From Gordius sp. MW1 (taxonomy: Eukaryota > Nematomorpha > Gordioida > Gordea > Gordiidae): a DNA stretch of 64,000 nucleotides. Shown here one piece after another: positions 48,750 to 62,785 of the stretch. Within the stretch, counting starts at the first letter, position 1. Each line of letters starts with the position of its first letter. The DNA lies in the NCBI GenBank assembly GCA_964036665.1, contig OZ038529.1, forward strand, positions 15,570,060 to 15,634,059, given 5' to 3'. A model generated the notes under the pieces. It had not been told where the DNA came from, did no database searches, and saw only the letters and a program-made list of their open reading frames with translations. Both the position numbers and the translations under genes were made by a program.

Positions 48750-50110
48750 TTTCAAAAATTAAGCATCACGTTGCGATACAAAAAACTAATCGCAACAATA
48801 AAACGTTGTCTTTTGTCAAAATGATAGTTCTCGCAGCTTAAAATCTCTTTTCGGAAGTCAATCGAGGATAATAGGATTCTTAAATTGGCTTACTTTTATA
48901 TATTTTTTCATGCTCTTTAACATAGAATCGAAAAAAATAAATATTTTTACCTCAAAATTTTTCACATATTTTTCTTTGGACCGTATTCATCCGATGAAAG
49001 TTGTCGTTTTCAGACGTGGTTTCTATGATCCCAAGTAATAATTTATCAGAATCTGAAAACTATTACTTTGAAATCATGATCGCATAGAGCCATTTTGAAA
49101 AATTAAGCATCACGTTGCGATGCAACAAACTAATCGCAACAATAAAACGTTGTCTTTTGTCAAAATGATAGTTCTCACAGCTTAAAACCTCTTTTCGGAA
49201 GTCAATCGAGGATAATAGGATTCTCAAATTGGCTTACTTTTATATATTTTTTCATGCTGTTTCACATAGAATCGAAAAAAATAAATATTTTTACCTCATT
49301 TTTCACATATTTTTCTTTGAACCGTATTCATCCGATGAAAGTTGTCGTTTTCAGACGTGGTTTCTATGATCCCCAGTAAAAATTTATCAGAATCTAAAAA
49401 CTATTACTTTGAAATCATAATCGCATAGAGCAGTTTTCAAAAATTAAGCACTCACGTTGCGATACAACAAACTAATCGCAACAATAAAACGTTGTCTTTT
49501 GTCAAAATGATAGTTCTCGCAGCTTAAAACCTCTTTTTGGAAGTCAATCGAGGATAATAGGATTCTCAAATTTTTTCATGCTCTTTCACATAGAATTGAA
49601 AAAAATAAATATTTTTACCTCAAAATTTTTCACATATTTTTCTTTGAACCGTATTCATCCGATGAAAGTTGTCGATTTCAGACGTGGTTTCTATGATCCC
49701 AAGTAAAAATTTATCAGAATCTAAAAACCATTACTTTAAAATGATAATCGCATAGAGAAGTTTTCAAAATTCAGCACTCACGTTGCGATACAACAAACTA
49801 ATCGCAACAATAAAACGTTGTCTTTTGTCAAAATGATAGTTCTCGCAGCTTAAAACCTCTTTGCGGAAGTCAATCGAGGATAATAGGATTCTCAAATTGA
49901 CTTACTTTTATATATTTTTTTACGCTCTTTCACATAGAATCGAAAAAAATAAATAGTTTTACCTCAAAATTTTTCACATATTTTTCTTTGGACCGTATTC
50001 ATCCGATGAAAGTTGTCGTTTTCAGACGTGGTTTCTATGATCCCAAGTAATAATTTATCAGAATCTGAAAACTATTACTTTGAAATCATGATCGCATAGA
50101 GCCATTTTGA
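48750..50110 (+). repeat. Satellite segment paralogous to 2063-3410 and 57660-59005
   Basis: The monomer order here is TTCTTAAATTGG with CTCTTTAACATAG, then the GCTGTTTCAC/CCTCATTTTTCAC type, then the shortened monomer (TCTCAAATTTTTTCATG near 49564), then a TAAATAGTTTTACC type. The same order occurs at both ends of the window. It is the third copy of a distinctive four-monomer series. Confidence 0.8.
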
Positions 50111-50116
50111 AAAATT

Positions 50117-50806
50117 AAGCACTCACGTTGCGATACAACAAACTAATCGCAACAATAAAACGTTGTCTTTTGTCAAAATGATAGTTCTCGCAGCTTAAAA
50201 CCTCTTTGCGGAAGTGAATCGAGGATAATAGGATTCTCAGATTGACTTACTTTTATATATTTTTTCATGCTCTTTCACATAGAATCGAAAAAAATAAATA
50301 TTTTTACCTCAAAATTTTTCACATATTTTTCTTTGGACCGTATTCATCCGATGAAAGTTGTCGTTTTCAGACGTGGTTTCTATGATCCCAAGTAATAATT
50401 TATCAGAATCTGAAAACTATTACTTTGAAATCATGATCGCATAGAGCCATTTTGAAAAATTAAGCACTCACGTTGCGATACAACAAACTAATCGCAACAA
50501 TAAAACGTTGTCTTTTGTCAAAATGATAGTTCTCGCAGCTTAAAACCTCTTTGCGGAAGTGAATCGAGGATAATAGGATTCTCAGATTGACTTACTTTTA
50601 TATATTTTTTCATGCTCTTTCACATAGAATCGAAAAAAATAAATATTTTTACCTCAAAATTTTTCACATATTTTTCTTTGGACCGTATTCATCCGATGAA
50701 AGTTGTCGTTTTCAGACGTGGTTTCTATGATCCCAAGTAATAATTTATCAGAATCTGAAAACTATTACTTTGAAATCATGATCGCATAGAGCCATTTTGA
50801 AAAATT
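50117..50806 (+). repeat. Tandem duplication of a single monomer (345-bp period)
   Basis: Two adjacent monomers appear identical by eye, including the shared rare ATTGACTTAC (50241 and 50586) and GTGAATCGAGG with a CATGCTC tract. This is the smallest and probably one of the youngest amplifications in the array. Confidence 0.85.
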
Positions 50807-50929
50807 AAGCATCACGTTGCGATGCAACAAACTAATCGCAACAATAAAACGTTGTCTTTTGTCAAAATGATAGTTCTCGCAGCTTAAAACCTCTTTTCGG
50901 AAGTCAATCGAGGATAATAGGATTCTCAA

Positions 50930-53825
50930 ATTGGCTTACTTTTATATATTTTTTCACGCTCTTTCACATACTATCGAAAAAAATAAATATTTTTACCTCA
51001 AAATTTTTCACATATTTTTCTTTGAACCGTATTCATCCGATGAAAGTTGTCGTTTTCAGACGTGGTTTCTACCAAGTAAAAATTTATCAGAATCTGAAAA
51101 CTATTCCTTTGAAATCATGATCGCATATTTTCAAAAATTAAGCATCACGTTGCGATACAACAAACTAATCGCAACAATAAAACGTTGTCTTTTGTCAAAA
51201 TGTTAGTTCTCGCAGCTTAAAACCTCTTTGCGGAAGTCAATCGAGGATAATAGGATTCTCAAATTGGCTTACTTTTATATAATTTTTTACGCTCTTTCAC
51301 ATAGAATCGAAAAAAATAAATATTTTTACCTCAAAATTTTTCACATATTTTTCTTTCAACCGAATTGCATCCGATGAAAGTTGTCGTTTTCAGACGTGGT
51401 TTCTATGATCCCAAGTAATAATTTATCAGAATCTGAAAACTATTACTTTGAAATCATGATCGCATAGAGCCATTTTGAAAAATTAAGCACTCACGTTGCG
51501 ATACAACAAACTAATCGCAACAATAAAAAGTTGTCTTTTGTCAAAATGTTAGTTCTCGCAGCTTAAAACCTCTTTGCGGAAGTCAATCGAGGATAATAGG
51601 ATTCTCAAATTGGCTTACTCTTATATATTTTTTTACGCTCTTTCACATATAATCGAAAAAAATAAATATTTTTACCTTAAAATTTTTCACATATTTTTCT
51701 TTCAACCGAATTGCATCCGATGAAAGTTGTCGTTTTCAGACGTGGTTTCTATGATCCCAAGTAATAATTTATCAGAATCTGAAAACTATTACTTTGAAAT
51801 CATGATCGCATAGAGCCATTTTGAAAAATTAAGCACTCACGTTGCGATACAACAAACTAATCGCAACAATAAAACGTTGTCTTTTGTCAAAATGATATGT
51901 CTCGCAGCTTAAAACCTCTTTGCGGAAGTGAATCGAGGATAATAGGATTCTCAGATTGGCTTACTTTTATATATTTTTTTACGCTCTTTCACATAGAATC
52001 GAAAAAAATAAATATTTTTACTTCAAAATTTTTCACATATTTTTCTTTGGACCGTATTCATCCGATGAAAGTTTTCGTTTTCAGACGTGGTTTCTATGAT
52101 CCCAAGTAAAAATTTATCAGAATCAGAAAACTATTACTTTGAAATCATGATCGCATAATGCATTTTTGAAAAATTAAGCACTCACGTTGCGATACAACAA
52201 ACTAATCGCAACAATAAAACGTTGTCTTTTGTCAAAATGTTAGTTCTCGCAGCTTAAAACCTCTTTGCGGAAGTCAATCGAGGATAATAGGATTCTCAAA
52301 TTGGCTTACTCTTATATATTTTTTTACGCTCTTTCACATAGAATCGAAAAAAATAAATATTTTTACCTTAAAATTTTTCACATATTTTTCTTTCAACCGT
52401 ATGCATCCGATGAAAGTTGTCGTTTTCAGACGTGGTTTCTATGATCCCAAGTAATAATTTATCAGAATCTGAAAACTATTACTTTGAAATCATGATCGCA
52501 TAGAGCCATTTTGAAAAATTAAGCACTCACGTTGCGATACAACAAACTAATCGCAACAATAAAACGTTGTCTTTTGTCAAAATGATAGTTCTCGCAGCTT
52601 AAAACCTCTTTGCGGAAGTCAATCGAGGATAATAGGATTCTCAAATTGGCTTACTTTTATATATTTTTTCACGCTCTTTCACATACTATCGAAAAAAATA
52701 AATATTTTTACCTCAAAATTTTTCACATATTTTTCTTTGAACCGTATTCATCCGATGAAAGTTGTCGTTTTCAGACGTGGTTTCTACCAAGTAAAAATTT
52801 ATCAGAATCTGAAAACTATTCCTTTGAAATCATGATCGCATATTTTCAAAAATTAAGCATCACGTTGCGATACAACAAACTAATCGCAACAATAAAACGT
52901 TGTCTTTTGTCAAAATGTTAGTTCTCGCAGCTTAAAACCTCTTTGCGGAAGTCAATCGAGGATAATAGGATTCTCAAATTGGCTTACTTTTATATAATTT
53001 TTTACGCTCTTTCACATAGAATCGAAAAAAATAAATATTTTTACCTCAAAATTTTTCACATATTTTTCTTTCAACCGAATTGCATCCGATGAAAGTTGTC
53101 GTTTTCAGACGTGGTTTCTATGATCCCAAGTAATAATTTATCAGAATCTGAAAACTATTACTTTGAAATCATGATCGCATAGAGCCATTTTGAAAAATTA
53201 AGCACTCACGTTGCGATACAACAAACTAATCGCAACAATAAAAAGTTGTCTTTTGTCAAAATGTTAGTTCTCGCAGCTTAAAACCTCTTTGCGGAAGTCA
53301 ATCGAGGATAATAGGATTCTCAAATTGGCTTACTCTTATATATTTTTTTACGCTCTTTCACATATAATCGAAAAAAATAAATATTTTTACCTTAAAATTT
53401 TTCACATATTTTTCTTTCAACCGAATTGCATCCGATGAAAGTTGTCGTTTTCAGACGTGGTTTCTATGATCCCAAGTAATAATTTATCAGAATCTGAAAA
53501 CTATTACTTTGAAATCATGATCGCATAGAGCCATTTTGAAAAATTAAGCACTCACGTTGCGATACAACAAACTAATCGCAACAATAAAACGTTGTCTTTT
53601 GTCAAAATGATATGTCTCGCAGCTTAAAACCTCTTTGCGGAAGTGAATCGAGGATAATAGGATTCTCAGATTGGCTTACTTTTATATATTTTTTTACGCT
53701 CTTTCACATAGAATCGAAAAAAATAAATATTTTTACCTCAAAATTTTTCACATATTTTTCTTTGGACCGTATTCATCCGATGAAAGTTTTCGTTTTCAGA
53801 CGTGGTTTCTATGATCCCAAGTAAA
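50930..53825 (+). repeat. 5-mer higher-order repeat, period 1715 bp, about 1.7 copies
   Basis: A diagnostic 9-bp deletion TTTCTACCAAG occurs at about 51067 and 52782. CCGAATTGCATCC, AAAAAGTTGTC and ATGATATGTCTCGC markers recur at the same 1715-bp spacing (the frame at 51897 repeats at 53612). The first unit includes one more ATGTTAG monomer after the ATATGTC one. The second unit continues into the ATTTCTGGCAGC monomer also seen at 346-692. Confidence 0.88.
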
Positions 53826-54234
53826 AATTTATCAGAATCTAAAAACCACTACTTTGAAATCATAATCGCATAGAGCAGTTTTCAAAAATTAAGCACTCAC
53901 GTTGCGATACAACAAACTAATCGCTACAATAAAACGTTGTCTTTTGTCAAAATGAATATTTCTGGCAGCTTAAAACCTCTTTTCGGAAGTAAATCGAGGA
54001 TAATCGGATTCTCAAATTGGCTTACTTTTATATATTTTTTTACGCTCTTTCACATAGAATCGAAAAAAATAAATATTTTTACCTCAAAATTTTTCACATA
54101 TTTTTCTTTGGACCGTATTCATCCGATGAAAGTTGTCGTTTTCAGACGTGGTTTCTATGATCCCAAGTAATAATTTATCAGAATCTGAAAACTATTACTT
54201 TGAAATCATGATCGCATAGAGCCATTTTGAAAAA

Positions 54235-57200
54235 TTAAGCATCACGTTGCGATGCAACAAACTAATCGCAACAATAAAACGTTGTCTTTTGTCAAAATGA
54301 TAGTTCTCGCAGCTTAAAACCTCTTTTCGGAAGTCAATCGAGGATAATAGGATTCTCAAATTGGCTTACTTTTATATATTTTTTCATCTGTTTCACATAG
54401 AATCGAAAAAAATTAATATTTTTACCTCATTTTTCACATATTTTTATTTGAACCGTATTCATCCGATGAAAGTTGTCGTTTTCAGACGTGGTTTCTATGA
54501 TCTTAAGTAAAAATTTATCAGAATCTAAAAAGTATTACTTTGAAATCATAATCGCATAGAGCAGTTTTCAAAAATTAAGCACTCACGTTGCGATACAACA
54601 AACTAATCGCAACAATAAAACGTTGTCTTTTGTCAAAATGATAGTTCTCGCAGCTTAAAACCTCTTTTCGGAAGTCAATCGAGGATAATAGGATTCTCAA
54701 ATTTTTTCATGCTCTTTCACATAGAATTGAAAAAAATAAATATTTTTACCTCAAAATTTTTCACATATTTTTCTTTGAACCGTATTCATCCGATGAAAGT
54801 TGTCGTTTTCAGACGTGGTTTCTATGATCCCAAGTAAAAATTTATCAGAATCTAAAAACTATTACTTTGAAATCATAATCGCATAGAGCAGTTTTCAAAA
54901 ATTCAGCACTCACGTTGCGATACAACTAACTAATCGCAACAATAAAATGTTGTCTTTTGTCAAAATGATAGTTCTCGCAGCTTAAAACCTCTTTGCGGAA
55001 GTCAATCGAGGATAATAGGATTCTCAAATTGGCTTACTTTTATATATTTTTTTATGCTCTTTCACATAGAATCGAAAAAAATAAATATTTTTACCTCAAA
55101 ATTTTTCACATATTTTTCTTTGGACCGTATTCATCCGATGAAAGTTGTCGTTTTCAGACGTGGTTTCTATGATCCCAAGTAATAATTTATCAGAATCTGA
55201 AAATTATTACTTTGAAATCATGATCGCATAGAGCCATTTTGAAAAATTAAGCATCACGTTGCGATGCAACAAACTAATCGCAACAATAAAACGTTGTCTT
55301 TTGTCAAAATGATAGTTCTCGCAGCTTAAAACCTCTTTGCTGAAGTGAATCGAGGATAATAGGATTCTCAAATTGGCTTACTTTTATATATTTGTTCATA
55401 TTCTTTCGCATACTATCGAAAAAAATAAATATTTTTACCTCAAAATTTTTCACATATTTTTCTTTGAACCGTATTCATCCGATGAAAGTTGTCGTTTTCA
55501 GACGTGGTTTCTATGATCCCAAGTTAAAATTTATCAGAATCTCAAAACTATTACTTTGAAATCATAATCGCATAGAGCAGTTTTCAAAAATTCAACACTC
55601 ACGTTGCGATACAACAAACTCATCGCAACAATAAAACGTTGTCTTTTGTCAAAATGAATAGTTCTGGAAGCTTAAAACCTCTTTTCGGAAGTAAATCGAG
55701 GATAATAGGATTCTCAAATTGGCTTACTTTTATATATTTTTTTACGCTCTTTCACATACTATCGAAAAAAATAAATATTTTTACCTCAAAATTTTTCACA
55801 TATTTTTCTTTGAACCGTATTCATCCGATGAAAGTTGTCGTTTTCAGACGTGGTTTCGATGATAAAAAGTAAAAATTTATCAGAATCTGAAAACTATTAC
55901 TTTGAAATCATGATCGCATAGAGCCATTTTCAAAAAGTAAGCATCACGTTGCGATACAACAAACTAATCGCAACAATAAAACGTTTTCTTTTGTCAAAAT
56001 GATAGTTCTCGCAGCTTAAAACCTCTTTTCGGAAGTCAATCGAGGATAATATGATTCTCAAATTGGCTAACTTTTATATTTTTTCATGCTCTTTCACATA
56101 CAATCGAAAAAAATAAATATTTTCACCTCAAAATTTTTCACATATTTTTCTTTCAACCGTATGCATCCGATGAAAGTTGTCGTTTTCAGACGTGGTTTCG
56201 ATGATAAAAAGTAAAAATTTATCAGAATCAGAAAACTATTACTATGAAATCATGATCGCATAGTGCATTTTTGAAAAATAAAGCACTCACGTTGCGATAC
56301 AACAAACTAATCGCAAAAATAAAACGTTGTCTTTTGTCAAAATGATAGATCTCGCAGCTTAAAACCTCTTTTCGGAAGTAAATCGAGGATAATAGGATTC
56401 TCAAATTGGCTTACTTTTATATATTTTTTCATGCTCTTTCACACAAAATCGAAAAAAATAAATATTTTTACCTTAAAATTTTTCACATATTTTTCTTCGG
56501 ACCGTATTCATATAATGAAAGTTGTCGTTTTCAGACGTGGTATCTTTGATCCCAAGTAATAATTTATCAGACTGAAAACTATTACTTTGAAATCATGATC
56601 GCATAATGCATTTTTGAAAAATTAAGCACTCACGTTGCGATGCAACAAACTAATCGCAACAATAAAACGTTGTCTTTTGTTAAAATGATAGTTCTCGCAG
56701 CTTAAAACCTCTTTGCGGAAGTGAATCGAGGATAATAGGAATCTCAGATTGGCTTACTTTTATATATTTTTTACGCTCTTTCACATAGAATCGAAAAAAA
56801 TAAATGTTTTTACCTCAAAATTTTTCACATATTTTTTTTTGAACCGTATTCATCCGATGAAAGTTGTCGTTTTCAGACGTGGTTTCTATGATCCCAAGTA
56901 AAAATTTATCAGAATCTGAAAACTATTACTTTGAAATCATGATCGCATAATGCATTTTTGAAAAATTAAGCACTCACGTTGCGATACAACAAACTAATCG
57001 CAACAATAAAACGTTGTCTTTTGTCAAAATGATAGTTCTCGCAGCTTAAAACCTCTTTTCGGAAGTCAATCGAGGATAATAGGATTCTTAAATTGGCTTA
57101 CTTTTATATATTTTTTCATGCTCTTTAACATAGAATCGAAAAAAATAAATATTTTTACCTCAAGATTTTTCACATATTTTTCTTTGGACCGTATTCATCC

Positions 57201-60200
57201 GATGAAAGTTGTCGTTTTCAGACGTGGTTTCTATGATCCCAAGTAATAATTTATCAGAATCTGAAAATTATTACTTTGAAATCATGATCGCATAGAGCCA
57301 TTTTGAAAAATTAAGCATCACGTTGCGATGCAACAAACTAATCGCAACAATAAAACGTTGTCTTTTGTTAAAATGATAGTTCTCGCAGCTTAAAACCTCT
57401 TTGCGGAAGTGAATCGAGGATAATAGGAATCTCAGATTGGCTTACTTTTATATATTTTTTACGCTCTTTCACATAGAATCGAAAAAAATAAATGTTTTTA
57501 CCTCAAAATTTTTCACATATTTTTTTTTGAACCGTATTCATCCGATGAAAGTTGTCGTTTTCAGACGTGGTTTCTATGATCCCAAGTACAAATTTATCAG
57601 AATCTGAAAACTATTACTTTGAAATCATGATCGCATAATGCATTTTTGAAAAATTAAGCACTCACGTTGCGATACAACAAACTAATCGCAACAATAAAAC
57701 GTTGTCTTTTGTCAAAATGATAGTTCTCGCAGCTTAAACCTCTTTTCGGATGTCAATCGAGGATAATAGGATTCTTAAATTGGCTTACTTTTATATATTT
57801 TTTCATGCTCTTTAACATAGAATCGAAAAAAATAAATATTTTTACCTCAAAATTTTTCACATATTTTTCTTTGGACCGTATTCATCCGATGAAAGTTGTC
57901 GTTTTTAGACGTGGTTTCTATGATCCCAAGTAATAATTTATCAGAATCTGAAAACTATTACTTTGAAATCATGATCGCATAGAGCCATTTTGAAAAATTA
58001 AGCATCACGTTGCGATGCAACAAACTAATCGCAACAATAAAACGTTGTCTTTTGTCAAAATGATAGTTCTCGCAGCTTAAAACCTCTTTTCGGAAGTCAA
58101 TCGAGGATAATAGGAGTCTCAAATTGGCTTACTTTTATATATTTTTTCATGCTGTTTCACATAGAATCGAAAAAAATAAATATTTTTACCTCATTTTTCA
58201 CATATTTTTCTTTGAACCGTATTCATCCGATGAAAGTTGTCGTTTTCAGACGTGGTTTCTATGATCCCAAGTAAAAATTTATCAGAATCTAAAAACTATT
58301 ACTTTGAAATCATAATCGCATAGAGCAGTTTTCAAAAATTAAGCACTCACGTTGCGATACAACAAACTAATCGCAACAATAAAACGTTGTCTTTTGTCAA
58401 AATGATAGTTCTCGCAGCTTAAAACCTCTTTTTGGAAGTCAATCGAGGATAATATTCTCAAATTTTTTCATGCTCTTTCACATAGAATTGAAAAAAATAA
58501 ATATTTTTACCTCAAAATTTTTCACATATTTTTCTTTGAACCGTATTCATCCGATGAAAGTTGTCGTTTTCAGACGTGGTTTCTATGATCCCAAGTAAAA
58601 AATTTTTAGAATCTAAAAACTATTACTTTGAAATCATAATCGCATAGAGCAGTTTTCAAAAATTCAGCACTCACGTTGCGATACAACAAACTAATCGCAA
58701 CAATAAAACGTTGTCTTTTGTCAAAATGATAGTTCTCGCAGCTTAAAACCTCTTTGCGGATGTCAATCGAGGATAATAGGATTCTCAAATTGGCTTACTT
58801 TTATATATTTTTTTACGCTCTTTGACATAGAATCGAAAAAAAATAATAGTTTTACCTCAAAATTTTTCACATATTTTTCTTTGGACCGTATTCATCCGAT
58901 GAAAGTTGTCGTTTTCAGACGTAATTTCTATGATCCCAAGTAATAATTTATCAGAATCTGAAAACTATTACTTTGAAATCATGATCGCATAGAGCCATTT
59001 TGAAAAATTAAGCATCACGTTGCGATGCAACAAACTAATCGCAACAATAAAACGTTGTCTTTTGTCAAAATGATAGTTCTCGCAGCTTAAAACCTCTTTG
59101 CGGAAGTGAATCGAGGATAATAGGTTTATCAAATTGGCTTACTTTTATATATTTTTTTACGCTCTTTCACATAGAATCGAAAAAAATAAATATTTTTACA
59201 TCAAAATTTTTCACATATTTTTCTTTGGACCGTATTCATCCGATGAAAGTTGTCGTTTTCAGACGTGGTTTCTATGATCCCAAGTAATGATTTATCAGAA
59301 TCTGAAAACTATTACTTTGAAATCATGATCGCATAGAGCCATTTTGAAAAATTAAGCACTCACGTTGCGATGCAACAAACTAATCGCAACAATAAAACGT
59401 TGTCTTTTGTCAAAATGATAGTTCTCGCAGCTTAAAACCTCTTTTCGGAAGTCAATCGAGGATAATAGGATTCTCAAAATGGCTTACTTTTATATATTTG
59501 TTCATGCTCTTTCGCATACTATCGAAAAAAATAAATATTTTTACCTCAAAATTTTTCACATATTTTTCTTTGAACCGTATTCATCCGATGAAAGTTGTCG
59601 TTTTCAGACGTGGTTTCTATGATCCCAAGTTAAAATTTATCAGAATCTCAAAACTATTACTTTGAAATCATAATCGCATAGAGCAGTTTTCAAAAATTCA
59701 ACACTCACGTTGCGATACAAAAAACTCATCGCAACAATAAAACGTTGTCTTTTGTCAAAATGAATAGTTCTGGGAGCTTAAAACCTCTTTTCGGAAGTAA
59801 ATCGAGGATAATAGGATTCTCAAATTGGCTTACTTTTATATATTTTTTTACGCTCTTTCACATACTTTCGAAAAAAATAAATATTTTTACCTCAAAATTT
59901 TTCACATATTTTTCTTTGAACCGTATTCATCCGATGAAAGTTGTCGTTTTCAGACGTGGTTTCTATGATCCCAAGTAAAAATTTATCAGAATCTGAAAAC
60001 TATTACTTTGAAATCATGATCGCATAGAGCCATTTTGAAAAATTAAGCATCACGTTGCGATGCAACAAACTAATCGCAACAATAAAACGTTGTCTTTTGT
60101 CAAAATGATAGTTCTCGCAGCTTAAAACCTCTTTTCGGAAGTCAATCGAGGATAATAGGATTCTCAAATTGGCTTACTTTTATATATTTTTTCATGCTGT

Positions 60201-62785
60201 TTCACATAGAATCGAAAAAAATAAATATTTTTACCTCATTTTTCACATATTTTTATTTGAACCGTATTCATCCGATGAAAGTTGTCGTTTTCAGACGTGG
60301 TTTCTATGATCTTAAGTAAAAATTTATCAGAATCTAAAAAGTATTACTTTGAAATCATAATCGCATAGAGCAGTTTTCAAAAATTAAGCACTCACGTTGC
60401 GATACAACAAACTAATCGCAACAATAAAACGTTGTCTTTTGTCAAAATGATAGTTCTCGCAGCTTAAAACCTCTTTTCGGAAGTCAATCGAGGATAATAG
60501 GATTCTCAAATTTTTTCATGATCTTTCACATAGAATTGAAAAAAATAAATATTTTTACCTCAAAATTTTTCACATATTTTTCTTTGAACCGTTTACATCC
60601 GATGAAAGTTGTCGTTTTCAGACGTGGTTTTGATGATAAAAAGTAAAAATTTATCAGAATCTGAAAACTATTACTTTGAAATCATGATCGCATAGAGCCA
60701 TTTTCAAAAAGTAAGCATCACGTTGCGATACAACAAACTAATCGCAACAATAAAACGTTGTCTTTTGTCAAAATGATAGTTCTCGCAGCTTAAAACTTCT
60801 TTTCGGAAGTCAATCGAGGATAATAGGATTCTCAAATTGGCTTACTTTTATATATTTTTTCATGCTGTTTCACATAGAATCGAAAAAAATAAATATTTTT
60901 ACCTCATTTTTCACATATTTTTATTTGAACCGTATTCATCCGATGAAAGTTGTCGTTTTCAGACGTGGTTTCTATGATCTTAAGTAAAAATTTATCAGAA
61001 TCTAAAAACTATTACTTTGAAATCATAATCGCATAGAGCAGTTTTCAAAAATTCAGCACTCACGTTGCGATACAACTAACTAATCGCAACAATAAAATGT
61101 TGTCTTTTGTCAAAATGATAGTTCTCGCAGCCTAAAACCTCTTTGCGGAAGTCAATCGAGGATAATAGGATTCTCAAATTGGCTTACTTTTATATATTTT
61201 TTTATGCTCTTTCACATAAAATCGAAAAAAATAAATATTTTTACATCAAAATTTTTCACATATTTTTCTTTGGACCGTATTCATCCGATGAAAGTTGTCG
61301 TTTTCAGACGTGGTTTCTATGATCCCAAGTAATAATTTATCAGAATCTGAAAATTATTACTTTGAAATCATGATCGCATAGAGCCATTTTGAAAAATTAA
61401 GCATCACGTTGCGATGCAACAAACTAATCGCAACAATAAAACGTTGTCTTTTGTCAAAATGATAGTTCTCGCAGCTTAAAACCTCTTTGCTGAAGTGAAT
61501 CGAGGATAAGAGGATTCTCAAATTGGCTTACTTTTATATATTTGTTCATGCTCTTTCGCATACTATCGAAAAAAATAAATATTTTTACCTCAAAATTTTT
61601 CACATATTTTTCTTTGAACCGTATTCATCCGATGAAAGTTGTCGTTTTCAGACGTGGTTTCTATGATCCCAAGTTAAAATTTATCAGAATCTCAAAACTA
61701 TTACTTTGAAATCATAATCGCATAGAGCAGTTTTCAAAAATTCAACACTCACGTTGCGATACAACAAACTCATCGCAACAATAAAACGTTGTCTTTTGTC
61801 AAAATGAATAGTTCTGGGAGCTTAAAACCTCTTTTCGGAAGTAAATCGAGGATAATAGGATTCTCAAATTGGCTTACTTTTATATATTTTTTTACGCTCT
61901 TTCACATACTATCGAAAAAAATAAATATTTTTACCTCAAAATTTTTCACATATTTTTCTTTGTACCGTATTCATCCGATGAAAGTTGTCGTTTTCAGACG
62001 TGGTTTCGATGATAAAAAGTAAAAATTTATCAGAATCTGAAAACTATTACTTTGAAATCATGATCGCATAGAGCCATTTTCAAAAAGTAAGCATCACGTT
62101 GCGATACAACAAACTAATCGCAACAATAAAACGTTTTCTTTTGTCAAAATGATAGTTCTCGCAGCTTAAAACCTCTTTTCGGAAGTCAATCGAGGATAAT
62201 ATGATTCTCAAATTGGCTTACTTTTATATTTTTTCATGCTCTTTCACATACAATCGAAAAAAATAAATATTTTTACCTCAAAATTTTTCACATATTTTTC
62301 TTTCAACCGTTTGCATCCGATGAAAGTTTTCGTTTTCAGACGTGGTTTCGATGATAAAAAGTAAAAATTTATCAGAATCAGAAAACTATTACTATGAAAT
62401 CATGATCGCATAGTGCATTTTTGAAAAATTAAGCACTCACGTTGCGATACAACAAACAAATCGCAAAAATAAAACGTTGTCTTTTGTCAAAATGATAGTT
62501 CTCGCAGCTTAAAACCTCTTTTCGGAAGTCAATCGAGGATAATAGGATTCTCAAATTGGCTTACTTTTATATATTTTTTCATGCTCTTTCACACAAAATC
62601 GAAAAAAATAAATATTTTTACCTCAAAATTTTTCACATATTTTTCTTCGGACCGTATTCATATAATGAAAGTTGTCGTTTTCAGACGTGGTATCTTTGAT
62701 CCCAAGTAATAATTTATCAGACTGAAAACTATTACTTTGAAATCATGATCGCATAATGCATTTTTGAAAAATTAAGCACTCACGT
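54235..62785 (+). repeat. Large satellite segmental duplication, offset about 5.8-6.15 kb
   Basis: 54.24-54.75 kb matches 60.05-60.57 kb (offset about 5812), and 54.90-56.63 kb matches 61.05-62.78 kb (offset 6150). The difference is one extra monomer at about 60.6-60.95 kb in the right copy. Shared rare markers are ATACAACTAACTAATCG with AAAATGTTG, TTTGCTGAAGTG, GTTCATGCTCTTTCGC or its ATATTC variant, GTTTCGATGATAAAAAG, TTCATATAATG and TTTATCAGACTG. Between the copies, 56.63-60.16 kb matches the left end of the window. Confidence 0.85.
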
